64,000 bases of DNA from Bacillota bacterium (GTDB lineage: Bacteria > Bacillota > Clostridia > Lachnospirales > Lachnospiraceae). Within the stretch, counting starts at the first letter, position 1; every line of letters begins with the position of its first letter. The stretch covers positions 200,914 to 264,913 of the forward strand of contig JAEXAX010000034.1 in NCBI GenBank assembly GCA_023458035.1, read 5' to 3'. The position numbers were made by a program, and so were the translations under genes. Under the pieces are notes generated by a model that saw nothing but the letters and a program-made list of their open reading frames with translations, was not told the origin of the DNA and did not search any database. Of this stretch, positions 51,823 to 59,800 are shown one piece after another.

Positions 51823-52260
51823 ATGGCAAGAGTGTGGCTGGCCCTGATGACTATGCTGGTTGTATTGACGGCCTGCGGAGGTAAAGGAGACAAGCTGGTT
51901 TACGAGGATCCGGATACAAACGGTCGAATCGAAATCACGCATAAGGGTGATGAGGTGCAGGATATCCAGATGACCATGGAAGAGGATCTCGAGAAGATAG
52001 GCGGAGCCGGTGGTAAAGAAATGGCGAAGCTGGCGATCGAGATGGTTAAAGAGCAGTTGAAATCCGTAAAGGGCATCACCATTGATGCCGATGTGACTGA
52101 TGACAAAGTAAAGATGAAGTTTTCCATTACGGATGTTCAGAAAATCGACCTGAAGGGCTTGGAAAATCTTGGAATAATGAAAAATCTTCCGATCGACGAG
52201 ATTAAAAGTCTGGAGAAACTGGAGAAAAGCCTGCAGGATTCCGGTTTGAAGAAGAAATAA
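51823..52260 (+). CDS. DUF1307/YehR-like lipoprotein (start region frameshifted?)
   Basis: A 145-aa frame with signal peptide and lipobox LTACG (Cys18). It then has the DUF1307-like pattern of KGDEVQDIQMT, KSVKGITIDADVTDDKVKMKF and DLKGLENLGIM, ending in a Lys-rich tail. ATG 51823 has no ribosome binding site. The consensus AGGAGG (51791-51796) instead serves ATG 51806, which is out of frame and ends after 13 codons. Adding one A to the AAAA run at 51820-51823 would give MKSIGKMARVWLALMTMLV, a normal lipoprotein start. So this is a one-base deletion, a sequencing error or an unusual start. Function unknown. Confidence 0.65.
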   Translation: MARVWLALMTMLVVLTACGGKGDKLVYEDPDTNGRIEITHKGDEVQDIQMTMEEDLEKIGGAGGKEMAKLAIEMVKEQLKSVKGITIDADVTDDKVKMKFSITDVQKIDLKGLENLGIMKNLPIDEIKSLEKLEKSLQDSGLKKK

Positions 52261-52314
52261 ACAGTAAATAACATTGTAAAACATATTCGGTAAATATCAT
52301 AATCGAGTTGCTTG

Positions 52315-52346
52315 GAAGGGGCTGCCTAATGGGGTGGCCCTTTTTT
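52315..52346 (+). terminator. Terminator after the DUF1307-like gene
   Basis: AAGGGGCTGCC pairs imperfectly with GGTGGCCCTTT around TAATGG, followed by TTTTTT (52341-52346). Confidence 0.75.
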
Positions 52347-52356
52347 CATCTGATAG

Positions 52357-52384
52357 TTGCACAGACGACAGACTGTGTTATAAT
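52357..52384 (+). promoter_or_regulatory. Promoter of the FHA/kinase cluster
   Basis: TTGCAC (52357-52362), a 16-bp spacer and TATAAT (52379-52384) make a strong sigma-A promoter. It opens a leader of about 300 nt before ATG 52699. A second -10-like TATAAT at 52570-52575 lies closer but lacks a -35 box. The gap 52385-52698 holds no gene I can support. Confidence 0.6.
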
Positions 52385-52698
52385 AGGCTCATGTTCAAGG
52401 TCGTTCGACCGCATTTTCCCCTAAATCTTTTTTAATAGTATAGTGCAATAACCATTTTTGGCTGTGCCGAGGAATTATATGTCTCTGTTTTATAAAATGG
52501 TTAAATTTGTACTATAAAAATCTCTTAGAAGTTATCAAAACAGGGCTTCGTATTACTGTGGTATGATATTATAATACAAAGAAGATAAAAGCAGATCTCA
52601 TGCGGTTATTAGTTATATTGACAAACTGGGTTATTAAAATTAGTATGTATATATTTTTTGGGTCAAAGAAGAGTCAGGGATTTTCATATGGAGGAAAA

Positions 52699-53832
52699 AT
52701 GCTACGATATAAAATCAAAACAGAAGATTGCCTAATTCGGCTGAACATGCGTTTGCCATGGGGGAATCGAGTGGATGTGCAGGAGTTGGATCGATTTGAA
52801 CGAGCCGGTTTTCGAGGCTGTTTTCGGATAGAACAAAAGAAAAAGCGTAGCTTGCGATATAGCGGCCCACTTGGTAAAAGTCTGACGGTCTATTTAGAGG
52901 AAGAGGTGGCGAAGTCGGATTTTTTACTTTTGGTGTTGCAGCTGGTGTTGGTGGTACAAAGTGTGAGCACTGCCGGTTTTGATACTGATAAATTGGCGTT
53001 AGCTTTAGACTGCATTTTTATCAATCAGAATACGAAGGAAATACAGGTGATGTATTTGCCGACAATGCAGAAGGTAGGGGAGTCGGTTGGCTTAAAACAG
53101 TGTATCAGAGAATTGATTGTAAGGGTAAAACCGCGTATGGATCAAGACAGAGACTACTTGTCCCGACTGAACTTGTTTCTTAACGAAATGACTGGTTTTG
53201 ACAGCCTTACCTTTATCAGATGGGTGCAGACAGAAGATGCGGCGGTGGTACAAAGAGCCAGACGCAGTATCGGTGCGGTGAGTGGTTTTATGACAGATAA
53301 ACAAAGGGATTACTATCGCCATATGGAAGCCAAGTATGGGGCAGACTGTTTGGATGAGGTGACGGGGCTATTAACAAATGATAGTTGGGGAGATCCTGCT
53401 ATGACCGGTCTGTTAGAAACAGAGTTAACGGGTTTGTTGTGGTCAGATCAGTCTGTTGATTGTGATGAAACGGGTTTGCTATCTGATGAAAATATGGTGA
53501 ATATGCAAACAGAATATGTAAATCAGACTGTAAGAGATGTGCTTCCGATATTGGTACGTGTATCGACGGGAGAAGAAATTGAGATCGAAAAACCCGTTTT
53601 TAGAATCGGAAAAGAAAGAAGTTATGTTGACTACTTCGTTTCGGACAATGCGGCTGTCAGCCGAAGCCATGCGGATATACTGGTTAGAGGGGGACAGTGT
53701 TTTGTAAAGGACTTGAACTCTAAAAATGGTACCAAAGTCAATGGACAGTTGATTACGGTTCATACAGAGATTCCACTGCTGGTAGGGGATCACCTGTGCT
53801 TAGGGAACGAGGAATTTATCCGAAGGGTGTAG
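52699..53832 (+). CDS. DUF6382-like protein with C-terminal FHA domain
   Basis: A 377-aa protein. The N-terminal about 200 residues (MLRYKIKTEDCLIRLNMRLP...) match the DUF6382-type module that precedes FHA domains in Clostridial type VII-linked loci. Residues about 299-377 are an FHA domain: FRIGKE, SRSHADI and DLNSKNGTKVNGQ, the phosphothreonine-binding loops. The linker between them repeats TGLL four times (Thr222, 236, 244, 258), each in an acidic setting, as in kinase target sites. ATG 52699 follows GGAGG; a longer upstream frame was rejected. It leads the kinase/phosphatase operon and probably relays phosphorylation state. Confidence 0.85.
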   Translation: MLRYKIKTEDCLIRLNMRLPWGNRVDVQELDRFERAGFRGCFRIEQKKKRSLRYSGPLGKSLTVYLEEEVAKSDFLLLVLQLVLVVQSVSTAGFDTDKLALALDCIFINQNTKEIQVMYLPTMQKVGESVGLKQCIRELIVRVKPRMDQDRDYLSRLNLFLNEMTGFDSLTFIRWVQTEDAAVVQRARRSIGAVSGFMTDKQRDYYRHMEAKYGADCLDEVTGLLTNDSWGDPAMTGLLETELTGLLWSDQSVDCDETGLLSDENMVNMQTEYVNQTVRDVLPILVRVSTGEEIEIEKPVFRIGKERSYVDYFVSDNAAVSRSHADILVRGGQCFVKDLNSKNGTKVNGQLITVHTEIPLLVGDHLCLGNEEFIRRV

Positions 53833-53843
53833 GAGTATAAGGA

Positions 53844-54647
53844 ATGCGGAAGGTGAAGTTTAGAGTTGTAGCTGATACAGACATCGGCAAAACAAAACAA
53901 AAAAATCAGGATAGTCTGTTGGTGAAGCACGCCTGTCATCCTGATGGGACAGGAGAAGTGCTGTTGGCTGTTTTGTGTGACGGTATGGGGGGCTTAAGTC
54001 GTGGAGAGCAGGCCAGCGCATCGGTGATACGCGCCTTTGAGAACTGGTTTGAGAAAGATTTTCGGAAGTTGGTGGAGCGTGACAGCTTGCCACCGGAGAT
54101 GATTTTGGAACAATGGAAAGCACTCTTAGAATATGAAAATCAGAAGATGAGAAACAGTAGCAGTCGTGCACAGCCGATGGGTACGACCTGCACGGCAGTA
54201 TTATTGATTGAGAATACCATAGCTATGATTCATGTGGGAGACACCAGACTGTATCGCTTCGGTGAAAATGGCGAGGACGGAACACAATTGACGACTGACC
54301 ATACCTTTGTGGCCGGCGAGATTGCGGCCGGCCGGATGACTCCGTCAGAGGCGGCGGTAGACAGACGGAGGAATCTGCTGATCCAGTGTGTAGGAGCTTC
54401 GGTTCAGATTCGTCCCCAGATGTTTGTGCAACCGCTTTCGCCTGGATCCTATCTGCTATGTTCAGACGGTTTTCGCCATGAAGTCTCGATAGAAGAAATG
54501 AGCAGAGCAGTAGGACCTAAGCTGGCGCTGAAGAAGATGAAAACTGCTGTTAGACAGTTAATTGAGACAAATATGACCAGAGGTGAAAAGGATAATATCT
54601 CCGCTATTTTAATTCAGGTGGAGTGTATTGATAAGAGGTGTCTATGA
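53844..54647 (+). CDS. PP2C-family Ser/Thr protein phosphatase
   Basis: A 267-aa cytoplasmic PPM/PP2C enzyme. Metal-binding motifs are DTDIGKTKQKNQDSLL, VLCDGMGGLSRGEQAS, HVGDTRLYR, LLCSDGF and KDNISAILI. It reverses phosphorylation by the kinase encoded next, whose start overlaps its stop (ATGA). It lies 11 nt after the FHA gene. Confidence 0.93.
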   Translation: MRKVKFRVVADTDIGKTKQKNQDSLLVKHACHPDGTGEVLLAVLCDGMGGLSRGEQASASVIRAFENWFEKDFRKLVERDSLPPEMILEQWKALLEYENQKMRNSSSRAQPMGTTCTAVLLIENTIAMIHVGDTRLYRFGENGEDGTQLTTDHTFVAGEIAAGRMTPSEAAVDRRRNLLIQCVGASVQIRPQMFVQPLSPGSYLLCSDGFRHEVSIEEMSRAVGPKLALKKMKTAVRQLIETNMTRGEKDNISAILIQVECIDKRCL

Positions 54648-56356
54648 CAGGACCGGGAACGATTATTGATGATAAGTATGAGATCCTAAAAGAGATAGGC
54701 CGAGGCGGTATGTCGATCGTTTATCTGGCGATGGATCGGCGTTTGAATAAGCAGTGGGCGATTAAGGAGATTCGAAAAAAAGGCAGCGGCAGACAGGATG
54801 AAATCGTGATTAACAGCCTTCTGGCAGAAGCTGCTTTGATGAAACGACTGGATCATGTGGCATTACCGCGAATCGTGGATATTATCGATCGAGGCAATAC
54901 TATTTATATAGTAATGGATTATATAGAGGGCGAATCGCTGGATAAAATCCTGAAAGAGTATGGGGCACAGTCGGAAGAATTGGTAATCGATTGGGCCAAA
55001 CAACTGTGTGATGCTCTCGGATATCTGCATCGACAGAAACCGCCGATTATCTATCGTGATATGAAGCCGGCCAATGTGATGCTGCGCCCGGACGGAAATA
55101 TCAAGATTATTGATTTCGGTATCGCGCGTGAATATAAGGAACAAAATCTGGCTGATACAACGGTTTTGGGAACCAAGGGCTATGCTCCGCCGGAGCAATA
55201 CAGCGGACAGACAGATGCCAGATCGGACATCTATTCTCTTGGCATGACATTGCATCATTTGCTGACCGGTAATGACCCGAGAAGTGGTGAGGCCTATGTA
55301 CCGGTAAGACAGTGGAATCCCGTTATTTCTGAAGGGATGGAAGTAATCATCGACAGATGTGTGGCTCCGGCGCCGGAACATCGCTATCAGACTTGTGAGG
55401 AGCTTCGCTTTGATCTGGAGCATCCGACATTGGTAACGAAGGGATACAAAAAGAGGTTAAAGAGACGATTCAAGATCTTTATAGGAGTCGTCATCGCTTC
55501 GATGTTACTGGCGACGGTTGGTCTTGGCAGTCGTATGGCAGCGGAAAGGATCAAAGAAAAAGATTACCTGACCCTCGTCAATCAGACAGAGGTGAAATCT
55601 TTTTATGAGGCTATTTACATATATCCGGATCGGATATATGCGATTAGTGAAAACGGGCGTTCATTCGATAATAAACAGGAAGACGGTGCTAAACAAAGAG
55701 ATGCCTATCATAGACTGATCGATTACTACCGCAATCATGGAGGCAGTGAGGATGAGCTCAAGCGCTTGAGTAATCAAGTACTTGAGAATAGCAGGGTCTT
55801 GGATATCAATCGGGCTGAGGTGGCAGATCTGTACTATGACATGGGGAAATTATTGTTTTCACAACTGGAAGGCAGTTTTAAGAAGCGAACCATTGAGGCC
55901 AAAGAATTTTTTGAGCCGGCCGCAGGATCAAACAGTGACTTTGCGAGAAAACCGATTGCCGGAGCCTATGCGATGATTTGCCGATTTATGACGAATCAAA
56001 GTGAGACATCGGAATATACGAAGGATGATTATCAAAAAATGTTTTCGCAAATGAATGAAATAGTGACGATATCGGACGATCTGACGGATGGCGAGGCAAA
56101 TTACGATAAGCTGTCGCTGTATTATGCGTTAATGCTGTTTGTAAATGATCAGGCAAGCTTGTTGGCGAGCACCGGAATGGATCAGACGACAGTGGAAACA
56201 TTTTTGCAGGATATTGAGAAAAAAGCACGAGAGCCGCAATCAATATTGACCTATGTCCGAGAACTCCAATTGCGAATCGAAGAGCAGATGCCGGATATAT
56301 TGGATCATCTGAGGGCACAGTATAACGAAGCTGAAAAACGCAGAAACGGAGAATAG
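54644..56356 (+). CDS. Membrane Ser/Thr protein kinase without PASTA repeats
   Basis: A 570-aa Hanks-type kinase. The catalytic domain (about 12-265) has the glycine loop IGRGGMS (18-24), Lys41 in AIKE, catalytic IYRDMKPANVML (Asp139; Tyr in place of His in HRD) and DFG (Asp157). Then come a basic juxtamembrane segment, one helix (about 277-297) and an external region of about 270 residues, mostly helical. That region shows no PASTA repeats or other known sensor fold. ATG 54644 overlaps the phosphatase stop. It probably phosphorylates Thr-rich motifs in the neighbouring FHA and membrane proteins. Confidence 0.92.
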   Translation: MTGPGTIIDDKYEILKEIGRGGMSIVYLAMDRRLNKQWAIKEIRKKGSGRQDEIVINSLLAEAALMKRLDHVALPRIVDIIDRGNTIYIVMDYIEGESLDKILKEYGAQSEELVIDWAKQLCDALGYLHRQKPPIIYRDMKPANVMLRPDGNIKIIDFGIAREYKEQNLADTTVLGTKGYAPPEQYSGQTDARSDIYSLGMTLHHLLTGNDPRSGEAYVPVRQWNPVISEGMEVIIDRCVAPAPEHRYQTCEELRFDLEHPTLVTKGYKKRLKRRFKIFIGVVIASMLLATVGLGSRMAAERIKEKDYLTLVNQTEVKSFYEAIYIYPDRIYAISENGRSFDNKQEDGAKQRDAYHRLIDYYRNHGGSEDELKRLSNQVLENSRVLDINRAEVADLYYDMGKLLFSQLEGSFKKRTIEAKEFFEPAAGSNSDFARKPIAGAYAMICRFMTNQSETSEYTKDDYQKMFSQMNEIVTISDDLTDGEANYDKLSLYYALMLFVNDQASLLASTGMDQTTVETFLQDIEKKAREPQSILTYVRELQLRIEEQMPDILDHLRAQYNEAEKRRNGE

Positions 56357-56359
56357 GAG

Positions 56360-56860
56360 ATGACGGTAAAATCTTTACAGCTGATAGCTGCGATAGCCTT
56401 TGGCTTGGCGGGAATCGGTCTTTTGACGGCTGTGATTCTGTGGTTTGCATGGAATATACCGAGGATACGAGGTGAACTTTCAGGAAAACTGGCGAAGCAA
56501 TCATTACAGGCCTTAAGGGAAGAGAATCGTAAAAAAGGTTATCATTTTTATGGAAGCAGTTCGATGAATCTGAAGCGCGGTAAGGTTACGATGCAGATGC
56601 CGATTACGGATGATCTGTTAACGGCCGAGGAGACAGAACTGCTAGAAAAAAACAAGATTACAGAGCAGCTAACCGCGGCCGAAACAGAGCAGTTACCATC
56701 GTATATCGAGACACAGCTTTTGTTGAAGACACGGGAGACAGCTCCATTGAGCGTACAGGCAAAGGAAGAACGAGCAGGGCATCATGAGGAGGCGCTTAGT
56801 GACTGGGAAATGTTAACTGATATAGTGATTACACATGCAGGGGCTTTAAACAGAGAATAA
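56360..56860 (+). CDS. Small membrane protein with Thr-rich candidate phosphorylation repeats
   Basis: A 166-aa protein: one N-terminal helix (about 6-31) and a cytoplasmic part with repeated acidic Thr motifs: ETELL (Thr92), ITEQL (Thr101), ETEQL (Thr109), ETQLL (Thr118) and ETAPL (Thr127). These resemble the TGLL repeats of the first FHA protein. No family is recognised. It sits 3 nt after the kinase gene and 20 nt before the giant surface protein. It may be a phospho-regulated adaptor at the membrane. Confidence 0.75.
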   Translation: MTVKSLQLIAAIAFGLAGIGLLTAVILWFAWNIPRIRGELSGKLAKQSLQALREENRKKGYHFYGSSSMNLKRGKVTMQMPITDDLLTAEETELLEKNKITEQLTAAETEQLPSYIETQLLLKTRETAPLSVQAKEERAGHHEEALSDWEMLTDIVITHAGALNRE

Positions 56861-56880
56861 AAAACAGAGGGAGGAAAGTA

Positions 56881-59800
56881 ATGAAAAGAGTATGGAAGCG
56901 AGGAACAGCTTGGATGTTGGTATGGTTACTGATATGGAACTGTACCGGGTGGATGACGGCAGGGTCTCTTGCTGCACCACAGGCACATCAGGGAAAGATT
57001 ATATTGGTAGTGAAAGATCATGAAGGGGTGGTAAGAGACGCGACAGTTATGTATCAGATCGACTCGATCGCAGATGGCAGCACCAAGGTGGCACAGACCA
57101 CAAAACAGTCGGGAAATGATGGTGTTGTTGAGTTAATGGCACACAGTGATTTCGTGGACAATGACCTGAAGTTGACTGCCCAGATTACCAAGACCGGTTA
57201 TGAAAAGCAAATGATCGACGGGAAGGTACTGACATTAACTGAGCAACCGATAGAAGTACAGCTCCTAAAGAGCTTAAACGATGTTCAGGTGACAGCTTAC
57301 GAGGGGAGTTTCGACCAAGCGGAACATGAATTGGTGACCATCATGAATACTAATCCGTCGGACAAGGTTCTCTATACGATTGACGGCAACCAAACAGAGT
57401 CGGTGCCGAAAAGACGAGATGTCGGAATCTATACAGTCATGGTGGAAATCGAACGTAAGGGTCATCAGAAATTGACCAAAGAAGTAACGGCAAAGATTCA
57501 TAAAGCGCAGGTTACCGGATTAGAACTACATGGTGTTTCAGTCGTGGAAGATGGACAGGAGCATCCTGCGGCAGAACTGGTCGGAGCTGTCGACGATTAT
57601 CACTTGAGATTTGAACTGGACGGAACCGCTGAGACGGAACTTCCGAAAATCAAAGACTATAAGGCAGGCGGCTATCAGGTGAAAGTAATAGCCGAACCGA
57701 AGACGGATGCGACCAATTATGAGCCATTGACCATGACGGTACAATCATTTGTACAAAAGAAACAGAACTTAGAGTTTAATAATGAGCAGATCAAGGCGAA
57801 GGCCAATACCGTTTTTGAAAAAAAATTAGCAGTCGATGCAGCGCAAAATCGGTATGACTTTAGTGCGAGCGGGAATAATCTTTCGGGACGGGATATCGAG
57901 TATTCGATCGTAAAAGCGACGGATCCGAATGTGGCACAGATCGATGCGCAAACCGGTCTGGTGACCTTGCAAAAAGCGGGCGTCATGACGGTTCGGGCAT
58001 ATCGTCCGGGCAATGATGAATTTACAGAGGCGGAGGTTTTGCAAACGGTAGTGGTAAAACCGACGGCACAGTTAACGATCTCCTTTATCGATCAACAAAA
58101 GGTGTATATCTTGAATATAGACGGAACTGCTGATGTACAGGAAGCTGTAAAAAGTGAAGCATCGGGTGGGATTCGATATCTCCTAGGCGAGGAGGCCTTG
58201 CAGGCAGGCTTGTCGATTGATGAAGCGACAGGTGAGGTCAGGGTAGCAGACCGGGCAAAGTTATTTGAGCAGATGAAGGAAAGCGCACAATTTAGTGTGC
58301 CGGTGACGGCGAAATTGACAGGAGGTTTGCTGCAGGCAGAGGTTTGGAAGGCCGATGAAAAAGCATACAGCAGTCAACCGATTTCCGTCTTTGATGAGGC
58401 GGAAGCGACTTATGAATTAGTGATTCGCTATGCGAGTGCGACCGATGGAGCATTTAGTGTGAGTGATCCGGCTGATACCGGTTGGTATAATGCCGATCAC
58501 AAAGCAGTCATTACTGTTAAGGATCATACAGCCTATGAAATGGCGTTGGATACACCTGCTGATCCGGCAGCCTTCGGAGATCGTCATGAGATTACGGCGG
58601 AGGGCACGACCGGGCATTATGTTTACCTCAAAAATAAGTCGAACGGTCAGATCTCTCACGGTATCTATGTGCCGATGAAGGTCGATTATACGAAGCCGGT
58701 AGCCTTATCGCCGAATGGCATCACCTATCAGGAGTATAAAAATAATAAGGACCACTATCTGTATTTTAATCCGGCCATTCGGGTCAATTTCCGGACAGAG
58801 GATTTGAATGCTGACGGTACGGCCGGATCGGGAGTAGAGACGGTCTCGTGGATGTATCAAAGAGAAGGCGGCGTATCTGAAAAGTTTCTGCCTCAAGCAT
58901 CCGGTATCCTTCGTGCTGATGCAGGGAATTTGTCGATGCTGTTGACAGCAGCAGAAGCGAAACAATATCGAGGAAATTTATCTTATACAATGACAGACAA
59001 AGCGGGGAATGTCGGAGATCGTTATGAAGAGGCGCAGTTGATCATCGGTGATACGACCGCTCCGGTGCTGCGTGCGTCATATTCGACGCCGGAAGCTGTC
59101 GATGGTGAGGTCTCTTATTATCAGGAGCAGGCTGATGTGACATTAGTGATAGAGGAACTGAACTTCTTTGAGGAAGATGTTTATATTTATTTGGAAAAGG
59201 CAGATGGCAGTAAGCAGGCTGTGCCTGCTTCTGAGATTACTTGGACAAAGCTGGCGGATGATAGGCATCAGGCCGTATTTTCGATTCGCGGCGACGGAGA
59301 ATATCATGTACTGGTATCATATGCAGATCGGTCGCTCAATGAGATGAGCCCATATCGCTCACAGCCGCTGGTTTTAGACAGTAAAAAGCCGGAAGTTAAG
59401 GCGACCTTTGATCAGACGACCCAAAGTACGACGTTTACAGTGATAGAACAAAACTTCAAAGCGGCAGATATCCGAGTCGATCTTTCGGCAAAAGATGCTG
59501 CGGGACAGAGCGTTACACCGAATGATCTGCAGTCATTGCTGCAAAACGCGACATGGGAGCGAAACGGCGAGGTGAACACCTTTACGACGGATGCCTTTGT
59601 TGATGGTATATATCGCTTAAGACTACAGTATAGTGATCCGATCGGACAGACAGCGGAGACAGAGCTAACCTTTATGATTGACCATACGGCGCCACAGGAT
59701 GTAGGAATCACATATCCGACACCGGTAGGTTCGTACCAAGAGAATGGGAAAACGGTTTATTATTACCGAGACACGGTCGAACTGGTCTTCTCGGCGGTAG

